Below are positions 25,078-32,631 of a DNA stretch of 42,914 nt, piece by piece. The notes below the pieces were generated by a model. It was given only the letters and a program-made list of their open reading frames with translations, ran no database searches and was not told where the DNA came from. The stretch covers positions 1 to 42,914 of the forward strand of contig CANEGK010000020.1 in the NCBI GenBank assembly GCA_947427035.1, written 5' to 3'. Numbering within the stretch: the first letter of the stretch is position 1; each line of letters begins with the position of its first letter. Source of the DNA: an uncultured Clostridium sp. (lineage in GTDB: Bacteria > Bacillota > Clostridia > Oscillospirales > Butyricicoccaceae). The position numbers and the translations under genes are program-made.

Positions 25078-25825
25078 TCTTTCCCCTCCCTTTTGCCCGC
25101 ATGGCGGAAAACAGATAGGCCGGCAGCTTCATCATGCGGCCGATACGCTTGGGCTGGCACAGCAGCCGGTAAAACCACTCCAGGTTGAGCTTGATAAAAA
25201 TATCGGGCGCGCGCCTGACCTCGCCCGCGAAGGCGTCGAGCGTGCCGCCCAGCCCGGCCATTACCGTGGCGTCCAGCACTTCCCCGCGCAGCGCCATGAA
25301 CTGCTCCTGCTTGGGCGCGCCCAGGCAGACAAACAGCACGTCAGGCTGCGCGGCGTTGATGGTTTTGACGACCTTCAGCTCGTCGGTATAATAACCGTTG
25401 AGCGTGCCGGCAATGAGCAGCCCGGGGTATTTTTTCTGCATGTTTTCCGCCGCCTTCTGCGCGACGCCCGGCTTGGCGCCAAAAAAGAATACGCTTTTGC
25501 CGGTGTTTTGCAGCCGTGCGAGCAGCGCTTCGCCGAACTCGACGCCCGGCACGCGTCCCTTGAGCGGGCGCCCCAAAATGCGCGAAGCGTAGACGACGCC
25601 GATGCCGTCAGGCAAAACGAGCTGCGAGCGATTGACGATGTCGCACAGCGAGCTGTCGTCTTTGCACAGCTGGGCGATTTCGGCGTTGGGCGTCACCACG
25701 CGGCATTTTTCCCCGCTTTCGATGTGCTGCATGGCGATGTCCACCGCCTCGTCTAGGGTGACGTTGTCAAACCCTATCTCCATAACCTGTATGCGAATAT
25801 CGTCCATCCCCTTTTTGCTCTGCAT
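25070..25825 (-). CDS. WecG/TagA/CpsF-family glycosyltransferase
   Basis: GT26-family enzyme of 251 residues. Family patterns: VVTPNAEIAQLC, LVLPDGIGVVYASRILG (about 69-85), VFFFGAKPGVA, and VLFVCLGAPKQEQFM (about 156-170). TagA transfers N-acetylmannosamine to the undecaprenyl-linked GlcNAc in wall teichoic acid synthesis; WecG acts in enterobacterial common antigen; which polymer applies here is not shown. The frame is open to an ATG at 25861, but the promoter (-10 at 25870-25875) places transcription start around there, so the ATG at 25825 with GGCGG six bases upstream is chosen; 25807 is also possible. Confidence 0.88.
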   Translation of the reverse strand: MQSKKGMDDIRIQVMEIGFDNVTLDEAVDIAMQHIESGEKCRVVTPNAEIAQLCKDDSSLCDIVNRSQLVLPDGIGVVYASRILGRPLKGRVPGVEFGEALLARLQNTGKSVFFFGAKPGVAQKAAENMQKKYPGLLIAGTLNGYYTDELKVVKTINAAQPDVLFVCLGAPKQEQFMALRGEVLDATVMAGLGGTLDAFAGEVRRAPDIFIKLNLEWFYRLLCQPKRIGRMMKLPAYLFSAMRAKGRGKSA

Positions 25826-25869
25826 ACGAAACCGCCATACGCCAGAGCGCAAACTTCCCATATTGTTTT

Positions 25870-25898
25870 ATTTTACCGCAAAACCGTTCATTTAACAA
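25870..25898 (-). promoter_or_regulatory. Promoter for tagA/wecG-thyX-tmk
   Basis: On the minus strand, -35 TTGTTA (25893-25898) and -10 TAAAAT (25870-25875) are separated by exactly 17 bases. It lies just upstream of the tagA-like gene and after the terminator at 25913-25940. Confidence 0.7.
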
Positions 25899-25912
25899 GG
25901 GGCTCCGTCAAC

Positions 25913-25940
25913 AAAAGCGCTCCCTTGCGGGAGCGCTTTT
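25913..25940 (-). terminator. Terminator of the ECF S-component gene
   Basis: A perfect 12-bp stem (AAAAGCGCTCCC with GGGAGCGCTTTT) and a TTGC loop. On the minus strand it lies 13 bases after the stop of the upstream transporter gene and ends in TTTT. Confidence 0.9.
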
Positions 25941-25952
25941 CCGTCAAAAACT

Positions 25953-26537
25953 TTACTGCTGCCGGTTGGCCAGCCGCAGCAGCGGGCGGCACACGGCGAC
26001 GGCGACCAGGACCGCCACGGCGATTTCAAGCAGGCCGTTTAAGGTGACGATGGTCAGGAACACATCCTTGAGCGCCAGCCCGTCAAACAGGGCCCACAGG
26101 CAGCCGAGCACCAGCACGGTGTGCGAAACGGTGGCAAGCCCCGCGCTGACGGCAATGGAAACGCCCTGGCTTTTCAAATGCTTGGACAGCGCGTGGAAGA
26201 TGAGCGCGGCCAGCACGCCGAGCAGAATGCGCGGCACAATGCACATGATGACCGACTGCACAGGCGCGCCGCTCAAAAACGGCGAGAAGGCCTGGTCGAC
26301 GACACTGGTCGCGGCCGTCGTCGCTTTGTACATGCTGAGCAGCCCGAAGACTAGGCCCAGAATCCCGCCGTATAACGGCCCCATGACGATGCCGCCGACA
26401 ATGACAGGAATGTGCATAATGGTAATGGACACCAACCCGGGCAGAATGATAAACCCGAGCGGCGTGAACGAAAGAATCAGCTGGATGGCGATGAGCAGGG
26501 CCATCTGCGTCAGTTTAAGCGTATTATTTTTATGCAT
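25953..26537 (-). CDS. ECF transporter substrate-binding (S) component, pantothenate-like
   Basis: Integral membrane protein of 194 residues with about six helices. It resembles the PF12822 S-component group, with the PanT-like segment SFTPLGFIILPGLVSITIMH, then IPVIVGGIVMGPLYGGILGL and VFGLLSMYKATT. S components bind vitamins and dock on a shared EcfAA'T module, absent from this window, so it must use one encoded elsewhere. Pantothenate specificity is inferred only from motif resemblance and the CoA-using neighbour. The frame is open to 26591, but the ATG at 26537 follows AAAGGAAG and a Lys/Asn-rich start; it lies 40 bases after the CoA-transferase stop, too little space for a riboswitch. 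Confidence 0.82.
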   Translation of the reverse strand: MHKNNTLKLTQMALLIAIQLILSFTPLGFIILPGLVSITIMHIPVIVGGIVMGPLYGGILGLVFGLLSMYKATTAATSVVDQAFSPFLSGAPVQSVIMCIVPRILLGVLAALIFHALSKHLKSQGVSIAVSAGLATVSHTVLVLGCLWALFDGLALKDVFLTIVTLNGLLEIAVAVLVAVAVCRPLLRLANRQQ

Positions 26538-26577
26538 AATGCATAGCTTCCTTTCTACTTGACTGCCGGTTTTCCGG

Positions 26578-27873
26578 TCAAAGCAGCTCACCGAACTGCG
26601 CGCGGCACTGGGCCTTTAGCTCTTCCCTGAAATCGGGGTGGGCAATGGCTATCAGGCTTTGCGCGCGCTCGCGCAGCGTTTTGCCGCGCAGCTGCGCGAT
26701 GCCGTATTCAGTGACGACGGTGTCCACGTCATTGCGGCTGGTGGTGATGACGGCGCCCGCGCCGTGCTGCACGACAATGCGCGACAGCGTGCCCTTTGCC
26801 GCCGTTGACGGCATGGCGATAATGGCCCGCCCGCCCCGGCTCATGGCCGCGCCGCGGATAAAGTCGACCTGGCCGCCGACGCCGCTGAACTGTTTGGTCC
26901 CCACCGCTTCCGAGCAGACCTGTCCCAGCAGATCCACCTGTAGGCAGGAGTTGATGGACACCATATTGTCCAGCCGGGCAATGACGTTGGGGTCGTTGAC
27001 ATAGTCGACAGGGCGCATTTCGATAAAGGGGTTGTCGTCGACAAAATCATACAGCCGGCGGCTGCCTATCAAAAAGGCGACGACGCATTTGCCCGGGTCG
27101 AGCGACTTTTTGCGGCAGGTTACGACTCCCTTTTCTATCAGCTCGACCACGCCGTCCGAAATCATTTCGGAATGAATGCCAAGGTCCTTTTTATCCTTTA
27201 AAAAGAGCAGAACCGCGTCGGGAATAGCGCCGATGCCAAGCTGCAGCGTGTCGCCGTCCCGAATGAGCGACGCGCAGTGGCGGCCTATCGCCTCTTCCAC
27301 CGGCCCGATTCTGGCGGGCGGCAGCTCGGGCAGCGGGGCGCTGTGCTCGACAATGCAGTCGATTTCGCTCACATGAATAAAACAGTCGCCCAGCGTGCGC
27401 GGCATCTGGTCGTTGATCTGCGCAATGACCGTCCCTGCCGTATGTACAGCCGCCAGTGCATAGTCAACGGCGACGCCCAGACTGCAATAGCCGTGCCTGT
27501 CCGGCGGCGAAACCTGCACAAGGGCGACGTCAAAGGGGCGCTCACGCACCAGGTCGGGCAGTTTGTAAAAGAATGAAGCGGTGAAATCGGCGCGCCCTTC
27601 CTGCACAGCGGCGCGCGTCGTGGCGCTGGCAAAAATGGTGTTAAAGCGGAAGCTTCCCACCGCTTCGGGCGCGCAGTACGGCGCGTTTTCCAGGGTCAGG
27701 ACGTGGAAAACCTCGACGTCGCGCAGATCCTTTCGCTCGCACAGTGCATTCACCAGCGCGGTGGGCACGCCGGCCGCCTGGCTTGTGATGACGCGATCGC
27801 CGCTTTTGACGCGAAGGACGGCCTCTTCCGCCGTCATGCATTTGCGCGTGTAATCAGCTTTGTCGTATGACAT
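26578..27873 (-). CDS. Acetyl-CoA hydrolase/transferase family: butyryl- or 4-hydroxybutyrate-CoA:acetate CoA-transferase
   Basis: Class I CoA-transferase of 431 residues in two homologous domains. The catalytic Glu is in GIHSEMISDG at residue 236, close to Glu238 of the characterised 4-hydroxybutyrate CoA-transferase; the CoA-site segment SGVGGQVDFIRGA and the tail EYGIAQLRGKTLRERA are conserved. The family includes But, which ends butyrate fermentation in gut Clostridia, and Cat2-type 4-hydroxybutyrate enzymes; sequence alone does not decide, and the residues that separate them need comparison. ATG at 27873 with GGGAGG six bases upstream, its own promoter, and an ECF S component downstream. 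Confidence 0.88.
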   Translation of the reverse strand: MSYDKADYTRKCMTAEEAVLRVKSGDRVITSQAAGVPTALVNALCERKDLRDVEVFHVLTLENAPYCAPEAVGSFRFNTIFASATTRAAVQEGRADFTASFFYKLPDLVRERPFDVALVQVSPPDRHGYCSLGVAVDYALAAVHTAGTVIAQINDQMPRTLGDCFIHVSEIDCIVEHSAPLPELPPARIGPVEEAIGRHCASLIRDGDTLQLGIGAIPDAVLLFLKDKKDLGIHSEMISDGVVELIEKGVVTCRKKSLDPGKCVVAFLIGSRRLYDFVDDNPFIEMRPVDYVNDPNVIARLDNMVSINSCLQVDLLGQVCSEAVGTKQFSGVGGQVDFIRGAAMSRGGRAIIAMPSTAAKGTLSRIVVQHGAGAVITTSRNDVDTVVTEYGIAQLRGKTLRERAQSLIAIAHPDFREELKAQCRAQFGELL

Positions 27874-27957
27874 AGTATTCCTCCCGTTTTTCTGCTGTTG
27901 CAGGGGCCGTCTTTACCCCGCTGCGCTTCCGGCGCGCTTTCACAATACACCTTTCGC

Positions 27958-27966
27958 ATTATACCA
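27958..27966 (-). promoter_or_regulatory. Extended -10 promoter for the CoA-transferase
   Basis: On the minus strand TGGTATAAT gives a TGn-extended -10 with TATAAT at 27958-27963. No good -35 lies 17 bases upstream (TTTTCT), as is usual for extended -10 promoters. It is about 85 bp before the start codon. Confidence 0.6.
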
Positions 27967-27986
27967 CGGCCGTTTTCAAAAGAAAA

Positions 27987-28010
27987 GCGCCGAAACGCAT
28001 ATTCCGGCGC
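27987..28010 (-). terminator. Hairpin followed by T-rich run between divergent genes
   Basis: GCGCCG and CGGCGC pair around a 12-base loop. Only on the minus strand is it followed by TTTTCTTTT, so it has terminator polarity pointing away from the DUF421 gene, although no minus-strand gene precedes it. It may block antisense reading into the CoA-transferase promoter. Confidence 0.4.
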
Positions 28011-28063
28011 GAAAAACGCAAAACTATCCAAAATGACGATTTTTCGGGAGGAGGAGCTTTTTT

Positions 28064-28738
28064 TTGCTTGTTCCCTTTTTGCGCACGTTGATTCTATACA
28101 TTTTCATCATCATTGCCATCCGCCTGATGGGCAAGCGGCAGGTCGGTGAAATGCAGCCCGCTGAGCTGGTCATCACCATTCTGGTGTCGGCCGTCGCCTC
28201 CGTCCCCATGCAGGACATCGACATCCCACTGGCGCACGGCGTCGTGCCCATCCTTACCTTAATCGGCGCCGAAGTTATTATCTCTGCCATTTCGCTTCGC
28301 AGCCTCACTCTGCGCCGCCTGCTTTCCGGCAAGCCGGTCATCATCATCGAGCACGGAAAGCTCAACCAGAAAGCGCTGCGCCAGCTCCGCCTGAGCCTGG
28401 ATGACGTGCTCGAGGACCTGCGGCTCAAGGATGTTTTTGACCTACGCGACGTGCGCATGGCGCAAATCGAGACCAACGGCCAGCTCAGCGTACTGCTCGA
28501 AACCCCGGCCCAGACGGCGACCGTCAAAATGCTGTCGCTGTCCCCCACGCCGCAGGAGCCGTTTCACCTGATCGTTTCCGACGGCCGCTTTCTGCCCGAA
28601 AACCTGAGCGCCATCGGCAAAAGCCGCAAATGGCTGGACAGCGTGCTCGCCGCCAACGGCGCGCGGCAGTTCTCCGACGTATTCTTTTTGTGCGCCGACA
28701 AAAACGGGAACACCATTTACGCCCGAAAGGAGGCATGA
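28064..28738 (+). CDS. DUF421 (YetF/YcaP-type) membrane protein
   Basis: Protein of 224 residues. Two or three hydrophobic segments are at the N-terminus (LILYIFIIIAIRLMGKRQVG; then ELVITILVSAVASVPMQD), with the conserved RLMGKRQVGEMQPAE (about 20-34) typical of DUF421; the rest is a cytosolic alpha/beta region. Family members occur in spore-formers (YetF and relatives) and their role is not established. TTG start at 28064, preceded by GGGAGGAGGAG with seven bases of spacing. It overlaps the next gene by its ATGA, and the DUF421-DUF4363 pair is known in Clostridia. Confidence 0.85.
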   Translation: MLVPFLRTLILYIFIIIAIRLMGKRQVGEMQPAELVITILVSAVASVPMQDIDIPLAHGVVPILTLIGAEVIISAISLRSLTLRRLLSGKPVIIIEHGKLNQKALRQLRLSLDDVLEDLRLKDVFDLRDVRMAQIETNGQLSVLLETPAQTATVKMLSLSPTPQEPFHLIVSDGRFLPENLSAIGKSRKWLDSVLAANGARQFSDVFFLCADKNGNTIYARKEA

Positions 28739-28740
28739 GC

Positions 28741-29118
28741 ATGGGCCGAATCGCCGTGGCCGTCGGCTGCATTCTCCTCATTGTCGTCGGCGGCCTTATC
28801 AATCTGCACTATATTGAAGCGCTGTGCGATGAAATCACCGCGCAGGTGGAAAGCTCGCTGCGCAGCCTCGCCGAAACGGGCGCCGACGACGGCCGGTCTT
28901 TACAGGCGGCCTATGATATCTGGGCCGGCCGGCACACCTATCTGTGCACCTTTATCGGTCACGATCAGATTGATCAGGTGACCAGCGCCTTTCAGCGTGC
29001 CATGGCCTTTTTAAGCTATGAAACCTGGGACGAATACCTGGCCGAGCTCGAACAGCTGACGGCCCTTTTGCAGATGGTCCGCACCTTTGACCGCCCGTCG
29101 GTGCGGAGCATCTTATAA
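28741..29118 (+). CDS. DUF4363-like small membrane-anchored protein
   Basis: A protein of 125 residues with a single hydrophobic N-terminal segment (IAVAVGCILLIVVGGLINLH, about 4-23) and a soluble helical part ending in LAELEQLTALLQMVRTFD. This fits the DUF4363 pattern, usually encoded next to DUF421. Two in-frame ATG codons, 28735 and 28741, are present; AAAGGAGG gives seven bases of spacing to 28741 and only one to 28735, so 28741 is chosen. Function unknown; the outward or inward orientation of the soluble part is not settled by the sequence. It is followed by a strong terminator and the convergent nrdR. Confidence 0.75.
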   Translation: MGRIAVAVGCILLIVVGGLINLHYIEALCDEITAQVESSLRSLAETGADDGRSLQAAYDIWAGRHTYLCTFIGHDQIDQVTSAFQRAMAFLSYETWDEYLAELEQLTALLQMVRTFDRPSVRSIL

Positions 29119-29122
29119 CGCA

Positions 29123-29148
29123 GAAAAACCGGCCGCGGCCGGTTTTTC
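29123..29148. terminator. Bidirectional terminator between DUF4363 gene and nrdR
   Basis: An almost perfect palindrome, GAAAAACCGGCC-GC and its complement, with A/T runs on both sides. It serves the plus-strand DUF421/DUF4363 pair and the minus-strand nrdR, which ends at 29158. Confidence 0.88.
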
Positions 29149-29157
29149 TTTGCCTGT

Positions 29158-29616
29158 TTACTTCTTTGTTTCCAGCAGTTTGTGCAGCTCTTCCATAAAA
29201 CTGTTGACGTCACGGAACTCGCGGTACACCGAGGCAAAGCGGACGTACGCCACCTCGTCAATCTCCTTCAGCTGCTCCATGACCAGCTCGCCGATATACT
29301 CGGAACGCACCTCGCGGCTGAGTGAATTGAGAAGATGCTGCTCGATATCCGCAGCCGCGCCCTCGAGCACCGCGAGCGGAACCGCCCGCTTTTCGCAGGC
29401 CTTGACCAGCCCGCCCAGCACCTTATTCCGGTCAAAGGTCTGGCGCGATCCGTCCTTTTTGATGACGACGAGCGGCAGACTTTCCACCGTTTCATAGGTG
29501 GTAAAGCGTTTGCCGCACTCCAGGCATTCCCGGCGGCGGCGCACCGAGAGCCCTTCATCCGTCGGCCTTGAATCGACTACCTTGCTTTCAGGGTAACCGC
29601 AATACGGGCATTTCAC
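29158..29616 (-). CDS. nrdR: Transcriptional repressor NrdR
   Basis: NrdR of 152 residues, the usual length. The N-terminal zinc ribbon has CPYCG (Cys3, Cys6) and [12 protein letters not shown] (Cys31, Cys34), and the ATP-cone domain follows ([20 protein letters not shown]). It senses ATP/dATP and represses ribonucleotide reductase genes by binding NrdR boxes; no such gene is in the window. GTG start at 29616 with GGGGGAG upstream. It has its own promoter, whose -35 lies inside the 3' end of the preceding small gene. Confidence 0.96.
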   Translation of the reverse strand: MKCPYCGYPESKVVDSRPTDEGLSVRRRRECLECGKRFTTYETVESLPLVVIKKDGSRQTFDRNKVLGGLVKACEKRAVPLAVLEGAAADIEQHLLNSLSREVRSEYIGELVMEQLKEIDEVAYVRFASVYREFRDVNSFMEELHKLLETKK

Positions 29617-29654
29617 AGTCCGCTCCCCCTTTTCAGCGTTGGGATTTTGCCCAT

Positions 29655-29683
29655 ATTATAACAGAAGGCTCACACTTGTGCAA
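29655..29683 (-). promoter_or_regulatory. Promoter of nrdR
   Basis: Minus-strand -35 TTGCAC (29678-29683) and -10 TATAAT (29655-29660) with a 17-base spacer. The -35 lies within the last codons of the DUF6514-like gene. Confidence 0.8.
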
Positions 29684-29969
29684 GAAAATCGTCGACAACA
29701 TCAGGCAGATTGAGCGGCGTGACCCGGCCTGCCGCCAGGGTGCTGATAAAAGCCAAAATTTCGCCTTCTTCACAGACAATTCCTTCTATCTCGGCTATCT
29801 CCGGCTCACATCCAAGTTCGGACAGCTCTACCCGCACGCCGTATTCCGTTTTGCCTTCTGCCCATGCTCCTTCAACGTCTGCATCCCGGCTGAGCAGATC
29901 ATAGGTGAGCCAAACCTCTTTTCCGTCAATATCCAGCTTTACGCTGGTCTTTTGCATGATGGCTGGCAA
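29670..29969 (-). CDS. Small DUF6514-like protein
   Basis: An acidic protein of 99 residues without membrane segments or Cys pairs. The pattern WLTYDLLSR..., YGVRVEL and a C-terminal RVTPLNLPDVVDDFL agrees with my recollection of the DUF6514 family of Clostridia, which has no known function. TTG at 29969 is preceded by GGAGG eight bases away; the ATG at 29957 lacks such a site. It has a good promoter (30001-30029) and may share a transcript with nrdR, although nrdR also has its own promoter. Confidence 0.65.
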   Translation of the reverse strand: MPAIMQKTSVKLDIDGKEVWLTYDLLSRDADVEGAWAEGKTEYGVRVELSELGCEPEIAEIEGIVCEEGEILAFISTLAAGRVTPLNLPDVVDDFLAQV

Positions 29970-30000
29970 TATCTTCTCCTCCTCTCAAGCTGATAGACTG

Positions 30001-30029
30001 ATTTTAGCATATTTTTCCATATTTAGCAA
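30001..30029 (-). promoter_or_regulatory. Promoter of the DUF6514-like gene
   Basis: Minus-strand TTGCTA (30024-30029), 17-base spacer, TAAAAT (30001-30006). The surrounding sequence is AT-rich, and the ribosome site GAGGAGG follows about 20 bases downstream. Confidence 0.68.
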
Positions 30030-30095
30030 TATTTTTCAAACCAAATCGTTTGACAGGATTCAACATTTTTCGTCACAGATTTTGATCCGCATATA

Positions 30096-30130
30096 AAAAG
30101 ACCGCCGAAGCCAAGCTTCGGCGGCCTTTT
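30096..30130 (-). terminator. Terminator of secD-secF
   Basis: Ten-bp stem CCGCCGAAGC with GCTTCGGCGG and a three-base loop, followed on the minus strand by TCTTTTT. It begins about 20 bases after the secF stop. Confidence 0.9.
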
Positions 30131-30147
30131 GCCATACTTTTTGCAGA

Positions 30148-31053
30148 TTATTTTGCCTTTTTTCGGTTGTTCAAAAGCGCCCACAAGGGCCCGGCCAGGA
30201 AGGTCGAGGAATACGCGCCACTGACAATGCCGATAATGATGGGCAGCGAAAAGGTCCGGATGGACGGCACACCCAAAATAAACAGGGCGACGATGGTAAA
30301 CAGCGTGGTCAGCGTGGTGTTGATGGTTCGCGTGATGGTTTGCTGAACGCTGACATTGACCAGGTTTTCGCGCCCTTCGCGCTGCATCAGCCGCCCGTTT
30401 TCGCGGATGCGGTCAAAGGTGATGATACTGGCGTTAATGGAATAGCCGAAGATGATGAGCGCCGCGGCGATAAAGCCGGTGTTGATGGAAATACGCAGCA
30501 GAACACAGGCGCTGAGCATGACGCAGACATCGTGCAGCAGGCAGATGACCGCCGCCGCCCCGCTTGTAAAGTTGAAGCGGAAGGTGATATACAAAAGCAT
30601 GAGCAGCGACGCCACGCCGGCCGCCTTAAAGGCCGAGGTGCGCAGATCCTTCCCGACGGCCGGGCTGACGTTGTCGACGTTGAGCCGGTCGTCGCTGGTC
30701 AGCGAAAAATGCCCGGCCAGGCTTTCGTGAATCGCGTCGCGCGTTTCGGCCGGAATGCTGAGGGTTTTGATGATGACCTCGGTGCCGTCGCCCGTCGTGA
30801 CGACCGACGAAGCCGGCGTGCCCGAAGCCGATTCCACCAGCTGGTAAATCTGCGAAATATCGTCGGCCGTCACCTCTTTGTGCAAAGCGTAATGCATGGT
30901 GGTGCCGCCGACAAAATCGACGTCAAGGTTGAAAAGATCCAGGCCGAACGGGGCGCCGACCAGCGCCGCCAGACCGGGCAGGACGCACAAAACGGCAACC
31001 AGCGCAAAGATCTTGAAGTTTTTGACGACATTCAGCTTTATTGTGTTTTGCAT
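30148..31053 (-). CDS. secF: Protein translocase subunit SecF
   Basis: Six-helix membrane protein of 301 residues that works with SecD to drive proton-linked late steps of protein export. It starts after a short basic cytosolic stretch with a first helix (IFALVAVLCVLPGLAALV), then the family motif DVDFVGGTTMHYAL (about 42-55). The second half holds YSINASIITFDRIRENGRL, matching the G-Y-S-x-N-D-x-x-V-x-F-D-R-I-R-E motif (with A for D). The ATG shares its A with the final base of the secD TGA, so translation is coupled. Confidence 0.95.
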   Translation of the reverse strand: MQNTIKLNVVKNFKIFALVAVLCVLPGLAALVGAPFGLDLFNLDVDFVGGTTMHYALHKEVTADDISQIYQLVESASGTPASSVVTTGDGTEVIIKTLSIPAETRDAIHESLAGHFSLTSDDRLNVDNVSPAVGKDLRTSAFKAAGVASLLMLLYITFRFNFTSGAAAVICLLHDVCVMLSACVLLRISINTGFIAAALIIFGYSINASIITFDRIRENGRLMQREGRENLVNVSVQQTITRTINTTLTTLFTIVALFILGVPSIRTFSLPIIIGIVSGAYSSTFLAGPLWALLNNRKKAK

Positions 31054-32363
31054 CAGGCTTTCCTCCCGTTGCCAACACCGTAGAGCGCAGTGTTGGTGAT
31101 TTTCAGGTCGACCAGCCTGTTGAGCAGAAAGCGCGTAACGGTCAGGGCAGTGAACATGGAAATCACAATGCCGATGCCCAGGGTCATGGCAAAGCCGACA
31201 ATGGTGCCGCTGCCCAGAACGTACAGGACGACGGCCGCTATCATGGTGGTCACGTTGGAATCAAAGATGGCCGTAAAAGCGCGGTGAAAGCCCGAATCAA
31301 TCGACGAACGCACCGTTTTGCCGGCGCGCAGCTCTTCTTTGACGCGCTCGAAAATGACGACGTTGGCGTCGACCGCCATGCCGACCGACAAAATGATGCC
31401 GGCGATGCCGGGCAGGGACAGGTTGACGCGGAACACGGCCAGCACAATGGCTTCAATAGCCACATAAAAGACCAGGGCGAGCGAGGCCACCAGGCCGGGC
31501 AGACGGTAGTAGGCTATCATGAAAACGATGACCAGCAGAATGCCGATGAGTCCGGCCTGCAGGCTGGTGTCCAGCGCCTTCATGCCCAGCTGCGCGCCGA
31601 CCGAGCGCATTTCGACCTGCGACAGCGAGAACGGCAGCTGCCCGGCTGCGATGACATTGGCCAGCCAGCCGGCGTCTTCGGCCTGGAAGCCGCCGGTGAT
31701 GAGCACTTCCTTGCCCGTGATGCCGGTCGCCTTGAACTTGTCCTTGTCGACATAGGGCTGCGACACGACCTGGTCGTCCAGCATGATCTTAATGTAGTTG
31801 CCGTCGTCGCTGCGGTTGGCCGCCGCCTTGGTCGCCTCGGTAAAGGTCGAAGCCGCTTCGTCGGTCAGCGTCAAAAGGACATAGTTCTGGCTGATGCCGG
31901 TCGAATCGATGGGGCCGTACATGGCCTCGCTGTCGGCCACGTCGCTGCCGACCAGAATGACGTTGTCGTCGGCGTCGCGGAACTCAAGCTGCGCTGTCGA
32001 GCCCAGCTTCTGCACCGCCTCTTCCGGGTCGGAAATGGCGGGGATTTCGACGGTGATCCGCCGGTCGCCCACCTTGTAAATCGTGGCTTCCGACAGTCCG
32101 AGATCGGTCAGGCGGGCGCGCAGCATGGCTTCAACGGTGTCCATTCCGCTGCTCAGGCTTTCGTCCGAAATACTGTCGTCCACATTGGCCTCGAATGTAA
32201 TGATAGAGCCGCCCACCAGATCGAGCCCCAGCCGGATGCCGTTTTCGGTATCGCGGGCGCTCGGTATACTGAAAAAGCCAAAGTCCAGGCCGTTCCAGGC
32301 GGTGAAGCACAGCAAGGCAATGAGTAAAATCATCGCCGTAAATGAAATGACGGTTTTTTTCAT
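31053..32363 (-). CDS. secD: Protein translocase subunit SecD
   Basis: SecD of 436 residues: N-terminal helix (ISFTAMILLIALLCFTAW), then the conserved segment RLGLDLVGGSIITFEA, a periplasmic-type P1 region containing GKEVLITGGF (about 235-245), and five C-terminal helices with VFMIAYYRLPGLVASLAL and GMAVDANVVIFERVKEELR, the D-A-N-V motif. The frame is open upstream to 32513, but the ATG at 32363 has AAGGAGG upstream and begins at the membrane helix. The promoter is just ahead. As in many Firmicutes, secD and secF are two genes, here read together. Confidence 0.95.
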   Translation of the reverse strand: MKKTVISFTAMILLIALLCFTAWNGLDFGFFSIPSARDTENGIRLGLDLVGGSIITFEANVDDSISDESLSSGMDTVEAMLRARLTDLGLSEATIYKVGDRRITVEIPAISDPEEAVQKLGSTAQLEFRDADDNVILVGSDVADSEAMYGPIDSTGISQNYVLLTLTDEAASTFTEATKAAANRSDDGNYIKIMLDDQVVSQPYVDKDKFKATGITGKEVLITGGFQAEDAGWLANVIAAGQLPFSLSQVEMRSVGAQLGMKALDTSLQAGLIGILLVIVFMIAYYRLPGLVASLALVFYVAIEAIVLAVFRVNLSLPGIAGIILSVGMAVDANVVIFERVKEELRAGKTVRSSIDSGFHRAFTAIFDSNVTTMIAAVVLYVLGSGTIVGFAMTLGIGIVISMFTALTVTRFLLNRLVDLKITNTALYGVGNGRKA

Positions 32364-32396
32364 TTTTTGGCTCGCCTCCTTTTTTGCACAAAGGCC

Positions 32397-32426
32397 ATTA
32401 TATAACATACTCTGCCCGCTAGTCAA
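32397..32426 (-). promoter_or_regulatory. Promoter of secD-secF
   Basis: Minus-strand -35 TTGACT (32421-32426), 18-base spacer and -10 TATAAT (32397-32402), about 34 bases before the start codon. Confidence 0.75.
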
Positions 32427-32558
32427 ACGAAATCTGATCAAAATTGCTTTTCCGACGGCAAAGCGCGCCCTGCCGAATATGCCGGCTCCTTTTTTCGCCG
32501 CCATGCTGCCCATCGTTCCGGATCAGAAAAATGTAAGAAAAACAGGGCGGCGCGGCAT

Positions 32559-32587
32559 TTGCAAGACGAACCGTTTTATGGTACACT
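32559..32587 (+). promoter_or_regulatory. Promoter of the dehydratase-activase-like cassette
   Basis: Plus-strand -35 TTGCAA (32559-32564), 17-base spacer, -10 TACACT (32582-32587) with TGG directly before it (extended -10). It lies 45 bases before the TTG start and is divergent from secD. Confidence 0.7.
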
Positions 32588-32631
32588 TCATACATTCGCG
32601 CACCTGTGCGCATTCAATCGAGGTGACTTTG

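Noticed and set aside
26538-26577. A riboswitch in front of the ECF S component.
   Set aside because: Only 40 bases lie between the CoA-transferase stop and the start codon, too short for a known vitamin riboswitch.
32083-32631. A longer N-terminus for the DUF2229-type protein, opening at 32083.
   Set aside because: It would overlap secD and both promoters; the TTG at 32632 has a good ribosome site and begins at the conserved MKIGIPRA.
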